From the NCBI RefSeq assembly GCF_022682495.2, contig NC_071391.1:110467195-110531194 (forward strand): a stretch of DNA of 64,000 nt, written 5' to 3'. Shown here one piece after another: positions 11,120 through 22,215 of the stretch. The DNA comes from Desmodus rotundus (Eukaryota; Chordata; Mammalia; Chiroptera; Phyllostomidae). The notes below the pieces were generated by a model. That model ran no database searches and had not been told where the DNA came from. It saw only the letters and a list, made by a program, of their open reading frames with translations. Every line of letters begins with the position of its first letter. Position 1 is the first letter of the stretch. A program made the translations under genes and the position numbers.

Positions 11120-11878
11120 CAATTAGATGACACAGCTACTCATCCTGATCTGTAAGGATTATCCTTCAGTAGAAGAAACCTCTGTAGACTGAGTGTGCCC
11201 AGTGGCTTTGGTGGGCCAACTGGAGCTGAGGCAGCCATATGTGGCACTATGGGTGCTCTGGCAGGCTGATAAAGCAGAGCTGGGGTGCAGCAAAACTGAG
11301 ATGTCTCAGGACATGTGGCTCCAGGGCTGTCTTGGGGATCTGGCTGGCCAGGGCTGGGGCAAATTCTTCCCAAGGTGGCCCAGGTTACACTGTGGCAGCC
11401 TTTTAGGCCACACAGCACACTGGAATGCTCCTGTCCACGCAGTCTTGGGGGAGGGCAACACAAATAACTGTGCCTTCAGCATTTTTGATTCTGGAGAGTT
11501 TCCTTAGATTCTAAAGAGATCTTGCAGGCCCCCACCCTTTTGACAGGTGCCTTAGGATTAGTAAATGCATTTTTAAAAATGTGTCACCTAGGTGCCTTTT
11601 AAACCACTGTTTCCCCACAGCAGACAATTCTGTGCATGGGCCCCTTAGTGATATCTCTCCCTACTGAAGGTTGTCTCACTGGGGTAGCCCCTAAGGTTAC
11701 CTCAATTCCATCTCTTCTATGCTTCTCTGTGTGGAGCCTCTCATTTTTTTCACAGAAGCTGTTCAATCAGCCCCCAGTTTTTCTTCATGAAGAATTGCTC
11801 TATATGTAGGTGTTCATTTGGTGTCCCATGAGACAAGGGGAGATCAGGGTCTTGCTGTGTCATCATTTTGGATGCCTT
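11120..11878 (-). promoter_or_regulatory. L1 5'UTR / former internal Pol II promoter
   Basis: This is markedly GC-richer than the rest of the element and lies directly upstream of ORF1 on the reverse strand. L1 5'UTRs carry the internal promoter. The last bases on the reverse strand read 'catccaaaatgatgac', a possible decayed form of the 'caagatgg' YY1-like motif at the start of the other LINEs here. The overlapping frames at 11140-11463 and 11193-11507 are products of this GC-rich block. Confidence 0.6.
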
Positions 11879-11879
11879 A

Positions 11880-14800
11880 ATCAGAAAACAGATTCTTACT
11901 GAATTATGCAAATATATATATTGTCTTGAAAAATAGAATATTTAATAAGAGCTTCAAATTATAGAAGAATCTGATAGGAGAATAATATAAATGTTTTATC
12001 ATTATTTTCAAAGGTATATTTTATTAAATGGCTATAACTCATAGATACTTACAAGAAAATTTTTTCTTAAATCTGGAAAATTAAAACATTAGAGAACCAG
12101 CATAAGTCATAAAAATTATAATCATCTTCATTAGTTCATATAGTCTCTTGTAATTAATTATTGTTGATCATGATCTTGGGTTATCAGTTTTATGCATTAG
12201 TCAGTTTTTCATTTACATTTTCAAAAATTTTACTCAGTTCAATGTTATGATCCTAAATGTATCTGAAACCTGAATTTTAGCATATTTGTCAGGATCCTTT
12301 CATGAATCTCCTTGAAGATGTAGTATTTTTATAGGAAGATTTTTGTAAAGCATCAGAGTAAAACAGTAACTGACAAAGGTCTCAAAAATAGCAAAGGTTA
12401 AAAATTTTATGATAGTTCATTATAGTGCAATTGACAAGGAAATTGGGTTATTTCTGTGACAGATGACATTTTTAGATAATAGCCAGGATGAAGAGTGATA
12501 ATATTATACTAGGATATGTCAGATTTCCAGGAATGTAATATAATTTCTGAAACACATAACATCTGTAGATAAATGAAGAAGGCTTACTATTACTTATTTT
12601 TCATGATACTTTCTGTGTAATTTAATATGTAAAGTAAGTCAAATTAGTTTAATGTCTTCTTTTTATAAGGAGAGAGAAAGGATTCTTTGAGATGCTTTAA
12701 GGGTCTTCAGGAAAAATCTCAATGTTAATTTAAGTTTAGAAAGAATTCATTTAGGATTTGATTTTGGAAAAGTTTCTCAAAAATATTAAAAGTTTTGGAC
12801 ATTTGACAAAATAGAATCACAAATAATTATAAAATAATACTTAATTATCCATTTAGCCAAAGTGACAAAAAAGATTCCAAAGGCAAATATAGAAGGTGGC
12901 ATAGCTATAAGACTTAGCTCTTTTAATATTGGGAAGACTCAGTTTTTCTGAGTAATCAAATACCTAATAAAGAGAAAACATAAAAATCTTTGGTTTTTAG
13001 GCATTTTATATTAAAGTCAAAGAAATTTTATCCTTTTAACACAATGAAAAAATTCTAATTTTGTACCACTGTACTATTAATATTAAAGTTCATTTTAAGT
13101 AAATTTATTTTAATTTTAGTGAGCTTGACCATACATAAAAATTTCTTTTCAAAAATTTCTTAATAAGTTTAACCATGTATTATAACTTTCATTAAAGACT
13201 CCTTTCCCCATAAGCCTTTTGTAACTTAGTATTATTATTCAGCCTTGTGTCATCTTTTTTTTTAATTCTGTAAATTATTTCACTTTAGGACAAAATGTTT
13301 TACTTTTCTCCAAGAAGGAAAAATGCATTTCCATTTCTCATACTTTCTTTTACCCAAAACATATACTCTACTTTTCATATACAATGGCTTTATTATTATT
13401 ATCACTAGTAGTATTGGTAGTTTTGTAAAAAAAGTACTTTTACAAATAATTTTAATTTTATTAGTTCAAATATTTTTTTTTCAATTTCAGAAACTTACAA
13501 AGCATATCAAGAAAAAATGATGCAAGATAAGTTCTATAAACGATTACAGATTTACTCTTAAGGGATGGCATAATTTTCTTTGCATTACATTAAATGCATA
13601 TAAACTCCGTCTAGAAAGTATAATTAAAATAGACTACAAGCTTTGAGGAATTACAATATATTTGCCCACAGCTACAGGTTTGTCCTGATATTGCTCTACT
13701 AGATTGAGAATGGTAGAAGAGATTGGAATATGGGATGACAAGTTCTAGACTGATGGCAGAGCAGTAAGTATTTGGGAAGCTACCTCCAGACTTCCCAGCC
13801 TTGCAAGTAGCTATAAGAAATGGGGAAAGTTTTTTTTTTTTTTTTTTAATAAAGATTTCTGCCTGGCTTTAAATCTGAAGATAAGGCAAAAAGATTGTAT
13901 TAGGCTTTACAATCTGGCTTTGATGAGTTTTTACTTTGTGTGTATAAGACAAAAAGGATGGCTGTTTTTGTATTGGCCATTTCAGCTGCCTGTATAGACA
14001 ATTTTGTTCCTCAATTCATTGTGGTATAAGAGGAGTGGTTTTCTAACATATTGGATCATTTCAAAGCAGGAAATATAGAGCATATTATGGCCTAACATAT
14101 AGCTACACATAAAACCATATATGTGACTGAATAAAAGTTTAATAAACTAACATGAACATTTTTATTTTTATCATATGACATGCATGTAGTATATTTTGCA
14201 TTTTATAAAATTACTTTTTCCAATTACATATGTACATAACAAATAAATATATAATAAATTTATTTGAGTTATAGATGAAATTGAAGATATATAGTATCTT
14301 TCTATGTTGACATATGTAGATACCATGTATATTTTCTATTTAAATAAATGTTAATCATAATTCAATGTTAATCATAATTCAACAATGCCCCATGACCACA
14401 GTTTGAACAATGAGAAGTCACAGCAAATCCTTGTAAAGCAGGAAAAAGCTCTCAGTGGAGCTCCATTGCATCGCATCTCCCAGAGGGGTCCCTGCTGCAA
14501 GCCCGCATTCTCTGAGCATCAAGGCACACAGTTTGTGCAAAGCTAATTTATGCTTATTACTCTAAGTGTCTTGACATTTTATCTTTGGTTCATTTTGTAT
14601 TATCAGCTATTTTTTCAACCTCTTTAACCGTTTGTAATCTTGGATTTCCAGTGGAAATTAGGAAACAGCAATTGTGAACTATCATATATTAACACACTGC
14701 AGTAGATTAGCAAACTTATAAATACATTTCTAAATTTTTAGAAGTATACTCTTCCTCATAATAAACTTTAAATGTACCATTAACATATTTATTAACAAGC

Positions 14801-15700
14801 CCAATTATTTTTCTCCTTTTGTAAAAAATAAAAAGCCAAAAGTAGATAAAATTTGTTTACCATTTAGTGTTCATCTCATTTGGAAATGACTTAGCTATTC
14901 AATGAATATCAATTATTTGGTTTTACTTAGTATAAATTTTTGAGTTATTTATATTTATTTCAATTGTTTTTACAATTATGCTTGGATTAAATATTTAACC
15001 ATCATTTAAGTTATTTTTCTTATTAATACACTTCAAAGGATGCCTGCTTTTTTATTAAGCTAAACCATAAAAAGAAACTAGCATTTATTAAAAAATATTA
15101 TCCCTGTCCCCTCTGGGGGACCCCTGTCCCCTATTTTTTCTTAATTTTCAACACACAAAAAAATATTATCTCATCTGAAATTATATAAACTCAAAAAACA
15201 TTTGCCTTAGTTTCTGTATTTCTGAGAGTATGCCTTTATACTTAATATTCTTTAAGCTAATTATATAAAACTCTTTACAAATTAATTTTGGCAATACCAC
15301 TTGGAAGTAGAAAAATACCACATACATATGTAGACATACATATGTAAAGATAAACATAGAGATCTTATAGCTTTTATTTTTAAAAAATTTAGCCAAACTC
15401 AAAGGCATTTTTGGATCCAAATTATGTTTCTGGAAGATGAAATTAATTAACATTATTTACTCAGATAGCCAGTTTTTGTTTTTTCCTAAAGATTTTTATT
15501 TGTATACTCTCAGAATCCCTTTGGAGCTGTTTTTGAGGTCATTTTGTCCTTTTGAAACTTCTACATACCAAAGAATGAATTCAATTGTTTCAAAATGTTT
15601 CAATTCCTCTTTTAAGAGTGATATTTAAAGTGGACTTTAAAACAAAGTTTCCCTGAATAGTCATTGCAATTCCAAATTATCCAAAGTTTCATCTGTTTTT
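11880..15700. other. AT-rich stretch with no recognised repeat or gene
   Basis: Very AT-rich and free of VES, L1 or MIR landmarks I can recognise. Small features are a poly-T run at 13830-13847, a 17-bp tandem duplication at 14347-14380, and a local duplication of CTGTCCCCT near 15105-15132. The frames at 13323-13520 and 15181-15628 are low-complexity and not supported as genes. Confidence 0.5.
14347..14380. repeat. Tandem duplication, 17-bp unit x2
   Basis: AATGTTAATCATAATTC occurs twice with no mismatch and no spacer. It is a simple local duplication. Confidence 0.9.
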
Positions 15701-16116
15701 TTAGAAAGGCAAGAAGAGCCTCATCCATGGACAAGGTAGAGCCTACCTTGATCTGCATTCCCTAAAACACCTTACCTCTGAGGGGCTCTTTTCAACAACT
15801 GTTTAAAATCACCAGAAATTGTGTTTTCTCTTCTTCTGGCCAGATGAGTGACTTATTATATAGTTTCAACAAACAAAAGAGTACTTACCAGGAAGGGTGG
15901 TGCCTTTATTTATTTATTTTTTTTAAAGGCAAATAGATTCTGAGTAAAGCCAGAGAGTTCAAAACTCAAAGAGAAAAGAGCTCAGATTCAGGAGAGTCTT
16001 ACTCTCAAACTCCAGGGTCAGAGAGAAAGCAGTGTTACCCATGCAAAGCTTAGTGGGCTATGTGGACAAGAGGCACCTGTTTGCTCGCCAGCATCTGAGC
16101 TGTTGGAGACCTTTGG

Positions 16117-16134
16117 ATTCCACTTCTGACACCA
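16117..16134 (-). other. Retroviral-type primer-binding site, tRNA-Leu-like
   Basis: On the reverse strand, TGGTGTCAGAAGTGGAAT matches the complement of a mammalian tRNA-Leu 3' end (canonical PBS TGGTGTCAGAAGTGGGAT, one mismatch). It sits 5 bases from the CA terminus of the LTR at 16140-16605, exactly where a PBS should be. ERV-L-type elements are classically Leu-primed. The short internal remnant should lie at lower coordinates, but I could not recognise any gag or pol frame there. Confidence 0.65.
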
Positions 16135-16139
16135 AATAA

Positions 16140-16605
16140 TGTTGACCTTAAAAATAAAACACTAGCTAAATGGGTTCATTTAAAAGTAGCAGAGAATAGC
16201 AATTTGAGATAAACAAGCCATAGCAAAACTATAGGCAAGTTCTGAGAACAAAGGAGAGGGGCTCGCTTGTATTAGGATTTGGGAGAAAATGGGAGGGTTG
16301 TTTTAAATAAACATTTGTTGAAGAATAGGAGTTCAAGGTCCTGGTGGATTTTCATTGGCTGAAAATTGTAGTTAGTGCATTATTACTGGAGCAGGTAAAA
16401 TTTTTCTTCTATGTCAAAAACAAGAGATTAAACTTTCCATGCGATTAATATTCTTTCTTGTCAAAATGACTTCTATTTTCCTCCTTCCTGCTGGTTGTGC
16501 AGGTTGCAGTGAGTGTTATGTGCATGAGATGCCATCCCCACCCCCACCCTCAGCCTCGTCCTTGCAAATTCCATTTTAAGTAAGGCTTCCTTATTTTCTT
16601 ATTTT
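16140..16605 (-). mobile_element. LTR copy 2 of the family at 4501-6465
   Basis: It begins TGTTGACC at 16140 and aligns by eye with the split copy at 4501-4748 plus 6290-6465, including 'ggcaagttctgagaac', 'tcctgctggttgtgcagg' and 'attccattttaagtaaggcttcc'. With the PBS beside it, this is the upstream LTR of a reverse-strand endogenous retrovirus-like element. I saw no downstream LTR further left. Confidence 0.65.
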
Positions 16606-16669
16606 TAGTTTAAAATTATCACATCATGTTCTGTTAGGTTATTACTATGAAAATAAGAACATGTGAGCA

Positions 16670-16990
16670 AACCCCATCTGTCCTGCAGCCATTGGAGGCC
16701 CGGCAGGTTCACATGGGATTCAGGCAGATGGAAGGAAATTGCGGAGACACCGGGTGTCTGACATGCTTTCGTTCTGGGGCCGGGCGATCCACACACACTG
16801 CAGCCTTGCGTGGCGCCGCGGGAAGACCCCGCTTCCCTAAGGACGAAGTGCACACAAAGCTGGCAGGTGCCGACATAGACAATCACTGGTTGTATAACCG
16901 ACCTTGATTCTGCACACGTGGGGCATTAAGCACAGTTACAGAAACACTGCAAGTCCTGGTTCCCCGGATATCCGGGTGAGGGAGTCTGAC
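16670..16990. other. CpG-rich pocket, origin unknown
   Basis: About 17 CpG dinucleotides fall within ~310 bp, while flanking kilobases are CpG-poor. Runs such as GGGGCCGGGCGATCC and GCGTGGCGCCGCGGG occur. Overlapping frames on both strands (16647-16907 and 16605-16886) reflect the base composition and match no family I know. It may be a small CpG island, a relic of a GC-rich repeat, or retrovirus-related sequence beyond the LTR. Confidence 0.45.
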
Positions 16991-18449
16991 TGACTCCATT
17001 TCCCCACTTCATTTTCCTTCCCCACATCCTCTTTTCTACATATCATTTTGGTTCCTATTTAATTTGTACCTTTTAAAGAGTTCTTTATATTCATTTTCAT
17101 GGGTTTCTCAAATTGGGTCAAGCTTCAGAATTTTCTAGTTACAGTGAAATGCAGAGAATTCAAAGAATGAGAGAACATTAACTGGGGCCACCATACCTTT
17201 GGAGTCTTTCTGCTTCTCTTTCAACATTGTCAGGGCTACATTATCTTGCTCATTCTCATTACTTCTCCTCATCGCAAAAATCTAATGCCTCAATGAACTG
17301 ACGGAAGTTCTCAAGCACACAACACTTATATGTAAACAAGGTCTTACAAATTCCTATTAATAAGATTTGCAGAGCTAAGAAATGAGGAAAGAAAAAAGGA
17401 AAGCTATGTATAACTGTAAACAGCATCACCTTCACCAGGAGCATATTTGACACTACGAATTGCCAATGTACCCTAATCAAAGGAAACATATCACTAAGCA
17501 ATAATTTTTTTATTTATTACCAAGCCTACTAAAATGGAGTCACAAAACTTTCCTGAGATATGAACTGTTGTATGCCATGGGTATTGAACACAACATGTGT
17601 GCCTCAGCACAGGGAAGCAGATCACAGAGGATGATTCCACTTCAGGAAGCCACGAAGCTTGAGAGCTTAGGAGGTCTGTCATGCTCACAGATTTCTTTAT
17701 CTACACCTATTAATTGCAAATGATCTTCAAAGCAAGTGTCTGCATATGGTTAAGTACATACCCTTCAGTCAAAGACAACCAGTAACACACTTACATTTGA
17801 ATAAACTGGGTATGCTGCTTCTTGTAATGGGGACAGACACACACTATGGAGGTTTTCTGTAAGAAAGTACAAGAAAATAATTATTAGAGGACATAAAATT
17901 GCTTTAATTTTGAGGAGAAGTCAAAGAAGCAAAGCTTTGCTCTGGCTTGGATGCTTTTGTGAAGTATGATAAATTATGATTGCTTATTATAATAATTCTT
18001 ATCTAGAAGGAAAAATAGGCTGAGGTTAAAATTATAATTGGTAAAGAAGCAACGGAAACTCATTAGCCACAAAAGGGGTGTGTTTGGTCATTTTATGAAT
18101 TGAACAATATTTATTTTGTGTGTGTGTTCAGACCTGATTACTAAGTCGTATGATCTGGGGTTCGTCCATCATAATCACAGAATGGCCTTGTCTAGTATTA
18201 ATGTTCAGTGAAACTGTTTATGTTCTACAGGTGAGCACCAAAACACTGTTTATAGTAACAGGCCCCAGCAGTCAGGAACTGTTTTTTGTTTTTTGTTTTT
18301 CCATCTTAGAAAAGGTGTTCAGTTTCCCTCATCTTCAGTTTTTCTTTTCTCACGTAAAGTGGGGAGAGGTGGTATAAGAACATTGCTTGCTTAGTGGAAT
18401 CAGCCTCATACCTCAGTGATATAAGGCACTAACCCTGCCTTCAACTATC
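16991..18449. other. Unassigned non-coding stretch
   Basis: No repeat family recognised. Frames at 17259-17688 and 18150-18377 are isolated, lack motifs and are not called. Confidence 0.4.
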
Positions 18450-19484
18450 CAGCAGTTCTTAGACTATGTCTCTGGGGACCCATGGATATCTGAGACCTTT
18501 CAAAGATCTGTGAGGTCAAAATAATGCATGCAGAAAAACCCATGAATTTTAATGTGAAAATATGAAAAGCTCATTGATACTGTTTCACTTTCTATCTTGC
18601 AACTGATCTCTAAGAAACTACCATTTGTTGAGTTTTGATGTAGTGTTAAAGAGGAATATCAACAATTATGTGAAAGATTGTTAAAATAGTCATAAATTGA
18701 ATGCAAAGCAGTTATAAAAATGCAGTTATTTTAAGTCACATGTGCCAAAAAAACCTAATGTGTATACATGACTTGGTATAATCCCCTACCTTTTGAAATG
18801 TATAACTTTCTTCCAGCCAGTAGAATATAGCAATAGTGATGGGATATCACTCCCATACTTATATTTTATTATATAAGACTTTATCCTAGCAGACTGGAGA
18901 AAGAGACTCCCTTGCTGAGTGTGAAGGAGTAAGCTGCCATGTTATAAGAGAACTTCATGGCAAGGAACTGCTATTGAACTCTAGGAGCTACACATAACTC
19001 TTAGTAAAAGCTAGGAAAGAGGGACTTCAACCGTATAACTGCTAGAAAATGAATTCTGCCAACATCTTAAGTGATCTTCCCCAGTTGAGCCTCCAGCTGG
19101 GAACATAACCAATCGACACCTTGATTTTAGTGCTATGAAACCTTAAGGAGTGAAGTCTGGACTCTTCACTCACAGAAGCTGTGAGATTAAAAAAAAAAAA
19201 AGGATTAAAAATGGTGGTTGTTTTAATCCTCTAAATTTGTGGTGATTTCCTATGCTGCATAGGAAACAAATGAACCACACATTAAAGATATTTAAAAAAA
19301 ATATTAACATGAAATGGGTTTATTTTTCTTACTCTTAAATGAATAAAGTTTTTAAAAATTTTATTGGTTTATATTCTAACACGATAAATATTCATAAATG
19401 TAACATAAACCAAGCTCTTTGGGAATCTTCATTAATTTAAGCATTAAAGAGTCCTTAGACTACAAACGTTGAGAACAACTGCTC
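18450..19484. mobile_element. hAT-Charlie DNA transposon, interrupted
   Basis: The left end starts CAGCAGTTCTTAGACTATGT, then 'ggggacccatggatatctgagaccttt' and 'tgtgaggtcaaaataatgc'. The right arm (19285-19484) contains 'taacatgaaatgggtttattttt', 'caagctctttgggaatcttcatt' and the terminus 'gttgagaacaactgct', which is inverted relative to the left end. This order matches a Charlie-group non-autonomous element. An MLT1-like LTR lies between the two arms. No transposase frame is visible. Confidence 0.65.
18762..19283 (+). mobile_element. MLT1-like LTR (ERVL-MaLR) inside the hAT element
   Basis: Internal words fit the MLT1-type consensus: 'ttccagccagtagaatatagcaatagtgatgg', 'gagtgtgaaggagtaagctgccatg', and the 3' region 'ctcacagaagctgtgagatt' followed by 'gttgttttaatcctctaaatttgtggtgatttcctatg'. 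An A run at 19189-19201 sits near the polyadenylation region. It is a solo LTR as far as can be seen. Confidence 0.7.
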
Positions 19485-19704
19485 TACCCTAACTTTTTAA
19501 TTTCAGTCTCTATTATTTTTCACCTTTCCCATATAAATGTACTCCAGCCATAAAGAAGTGTCTCTGTTTTCCTAATATATTCTCTTCAACTTTCTGTATT
19601 TTTGCCAATACTGAATCAGTAATTCTCTTCCTGACTTTGCCTACTGAAATTCTGGCCATCATTCAATGTTAAGTTCACACTTTACCTGCTTAGCTCAGAA
19701 AGCT

Positions 19705-19870
19705 GAATAGTTTACTGGTTAAATGCACAAGGGCCTGAAATTGCCATGTACACCCAGCTGTAGGGCCTTTGTACTTTATGTACAAAGTACATAATTTCTT
19801 GGGACTCCATAATGTGACAATGAGGTATAAATCAATAGGACCTATAAAAGTTAACTGATGCAGGCTATAG
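19705..19870 (+). repeat. Possible MIR, forward
   Basis: 'aatagtttactggttaaatgcac' resembles the MIR 5' start ('tagtggttaagagcac') and 'cttgggactccataatgtgacaatgaggtataaatcaatag' resembles its core. A short perfect hairpin, TTATGTAC / GTACATAA, lies at 19776-19794. Confidence 0.45.
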
Positions 19871-19924
19871 GTATTGGACTAAAATAACAAATAAAGTAAA
19901 TAAATCTATAATAACCATACAAAA

Positions 19925-20135
19925 TAATTGGTTTTGAGGCCTTACTATATTCTAGAGAGAAAGGGTTTTACTTGGTTTATTTTATTTCATCCTCATGACA
20001 ATCCAACCACAATTGTACCCATTGCACCAATAAGTTTCTGAGATGGATAGAGTTGAAGTGTCTGGCCCACGGATCACAGCGAGTGCTCTGACCTCGGGCT
20101 CAAGCTCTTGACTGCAGTGACCCCTAAGACTGCAC
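19925..20135 (-). repeat. MIR SINE, reverse
   Basis: The pattern 'ttatttcatcctcatgacaatcc', 'ttgtacccattgcaccaataagtttctgagatgg', 'gagttgaagtgtctggcccacggatcac' and 'tgacctcgggctcaagctc' follows the reverse MIR consensus from its 3' part to its 5' part. Confidence 0.6.
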
Positions 20136-20313
20136 TTTATGTAGACTTCTATGATAGCACTTATTTCATTATCTTTTTCTTTTGTTTATTTTGCTTCTCC
20201 ACTTATATTTAAAAAGAGTTATGAATGTGTCTGATCAGGATATCTCTTCTTCATCCTTTTAACCTCAGTGCTGATCACATGCCCTATGTATTTCCTTTAC
20301 GACATTTAGTGTA

Positions 20314-20988
20314 CGAGGTCTGTCCATAAAGTATCTAGCCATGTACTATGAAAAATAGAGACATTTAATGAATAAGATACAAGGAACATTGTACATTGAA
20401 CAATGATGCCTCAGTCCCCTTGAAAGTAGGCACCTTGGAACCTCACACAGTTCTCCCAATCGCCATCAGCTGCCCCATTGTATTTTCCTGAATCTCATTG
20501 ATGGTATGAATTCTCTTCCCTTTCAAAGGTGATTTTAGTTTTGGGAAAAGCCAGAAGTCATAGGGTGCCAAATCTGGGCTGTAGGGAGGCTGACTCACAT
20601 GGGTGATTTGATGTTTCACCAAAAAACTCTGCATGAGACATGATGTATGAGTGGGTGTGTTGTCATAATGAAGCTGCCAATCACTAGTTGCCCATAGCTG
20701 CAGCCTTCTGAATCATCCCAGTAGTTTCCATGGAGGAAGGTTCCAGCTTAACAAAAAATTTAATGCAGATTCATTGCTCTACTCATCAGTCATTTTGAAT
20801 GCAATGACCACACAGTACACATGCTCACTCAATGACGTTACCACCCCTAAATGACTATTACAGTAAAGTCATCATTGTTCAGCTATGAGCATCCCAGTCC
20901 ACTCTCCTGGGCTGTCAGTTAACATCAATAGTGTGCAAACTGTTCTCATGGTAGTAACAATGGCTGGAGCTTTTTCCAGATAGACCTC
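20314..20988 (-). mobile_element. Internally deleted mariner transposon
   Basis: TA flanks both ends (20312-20313 and 20989-20990). The inverted ends are CGAGGTCTGTCCATAAAGTA on the left and, read inverted, GAGGTCTATCTGGAAAAAGC on the right, diverged but collinear. At 675 bp it is about half the usual 1.3 kb. The reverse strand keeps the C-terminal half of a mariner transposase. The 5' half has lost much of the N-terminal DNA-binding region and the first catalytic D. Confidence 0.88.
20443..20697 (-). pseudogene. Mariner transposase C-terminal fragment
   Basis: Mariner transposase cuts and joins DNA at TA sites using a D,D34D triad. On the reverse strand the frame reads HYDNTPTH, then HVSQPPYSPDLAPYDFWLFP. 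Counting from the D of YDN to the D of PYD gives 34 intervening residues, the mariner signature. The frame runs on past LKGKR to a stop at 20443. The N-terminal half is missing or scrambled, so it cannot be active. Confidence 0.85.
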
Positions 20989-21527
20989 TATTAATAATTG
21001 TATTTGTTTTTACTTTATTTTTTGTCTCAGCTATGGAAACTTTGGCAGCTCTTTTCCTCAATATTTCCTTACTGCGTAGAATGCTTCCCAATGTGAATCA
21101 AGCACTTGGTAAATGTTTGTGGAATAAGTAAGTAATGCCTGATGCATAGAAAGTAAGAAATTGATTGCTGTTAAGTGTCATTCTATTAAATTGATCCACC
21201 TCAAATATGAATAATACAGGTTTCCACCATCTCCCTTATTGTTTCTCACCATCTAAGCACATATTTATTTATTATTTCTCCAAATTTAGAATTCTTTCCT
21301 TGTCAATGCATATACTTTTTTGAGACCAAGATTAAAACATAAGTCTCACTGAATCTTTTTCTTAAGCATTCAAGCTCACAATGGCCTATCCTTTGATAAT
21401 CATCCATTCTACGCATTCATTTATTAAAGTAAAATTTTCTTAACATTTATTCATTTCTAAACACTGTCCTAGCTCTGAGAATAAAGCATGTAATAAAAAA
21501 GCTTTATGTTTTTTGTTTGTTTTTTGG

Positions 21528-22215
21528 TTTCTGCAGAACTAAAGGAATAATCAGCAAAAATTGCCCTGGCTGGAGTGGCTCAGTGGATTGAGCACCAGCC
21601 TGTGAACCGAAGGGTTGCTGGTTTGATTCCCAGTCTAGGGCACATTCCTGGGTTGTGGTCCAGGTCCCCAGGAGAGGGTGCTTGAGAAGCAACCACACAC
21701 TGATCTTTCTCTCCCTCTGTTTCTCCTTTCCTTCTCCCCTCTAAAAATGAATAAATATTTTTTTTTAAAAAAAGGAAAGAAAGAATCAACAAAATAAAAA
21801 GGCAGTCTACCTAATAGGGGAAAATATTTACAAACTATTTGTGTGGTAAAGTGTTAATATCTAAAATATATACAGCACTATTAGAAATCAACAGCAATAG
21901 ACATGTTCAACAGATATCTAAAAAGGTACTCAACATCACTAATTACCAGGGAAATGTAAACCAAAACCACAATGAGACCTCACACCTGTTAGGATGGCTG
22001 TTATCAAAAAGACAAGAGGTAACAAGCATTACTGAGGGGAAAATGGAACCCTTGTACGCTGTTGGTGGGCATGTAAATTGGTAAAGCAACCATGGGAAAC
22101 AGTATAGGGGTTCCTCAACAATTTAAAAACAGAGCTATCATATGATCCAGCAATTTCACTCTGGCTATATAGTCAAATGAAACAAAATCACTGTGAAACA
22201 TAAAGACATGGCTTT
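21528..22215 (+). mobile_element. L1 ORF2 3' region fragment, split by a SINE
   Basis: The parts left (TTTCTGCAGAACTAAAGGAA) and right (AACAAAATAAAAAGGCAGTC) of the SINE join to the L1 ORF2 C-terminal motif 'tttctgcaca..aaaggaaa.aatcaacaaaatgaaaaggca'. It continues with 'aatatctaaaatatatacagcac', 'accacaatgagacctcacacctgttaggatgg' and 'tggaacccttgtacgctgttggtgggcatgtaaattggt'. All frames are decayed, and the 81-codon frame at 21839-22084 is part of it. Confidence 0.85.
21563..21780 (+). mobile_element. VES-type SINE inserted in L1
   Basis: A near-complete copy: GCCCTGGCTGGAGTGGCTCA start, A box TGGCTCAGTGG at 21576-21586, B box GGTTTGATTCC at 21620-21630, pyrimidine body and A-rich tail. A 14-bp duplication with two mismatches (21546-21559 and 21781-21794) brackets it. 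Reverse-strand frames at 21504-21792 are antisense to it. Confidence 0.93.

Larger units (their letters stand above)
7330..11878 (-). mobile_element. Decayed L1 LINE, lacking its 3' end
   Basis: Reading leftwards from ~11878: a GC-richer 5'UTR (~11120-11878), ORF1 (10220-11090), and an ORF2 that covers the endonuclease and reverse transcriptase and stops near the RT core at ~7330. The 3' part of ORF2, the 3'UTR and the tail are missing. L1 insertion normally truncates the 5' end, so loss of the 3' end implies a later deletion or rearrangement. The right boundary is set by the end of the 5'UTR-like sequence; I found no target duplication. Confidence 0.85.

Noticed and set aside
11140..11507. 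107- and 104-codon frames as genes
   Set aside because: They lie in the GC-rich 5'UTR of the reverse-strand L1, one in each strand, with no conserved domain.
16605..16907. Overlapping 93- and 86-codon frames on opposite strands as a possible gene
   Set aside because: They arise in the CpG-rich pocket, where stop codons are rare by composition. They overlap antisense, and neither resembles a known protein.
21576..21630. tRNA gene, from the A and B boxes
   Set aside because: The boxes belong to the tRNA-derived head of a SINE. There is no foldable cloverleaf or anticodon arm, and the SINE body and tail follow.
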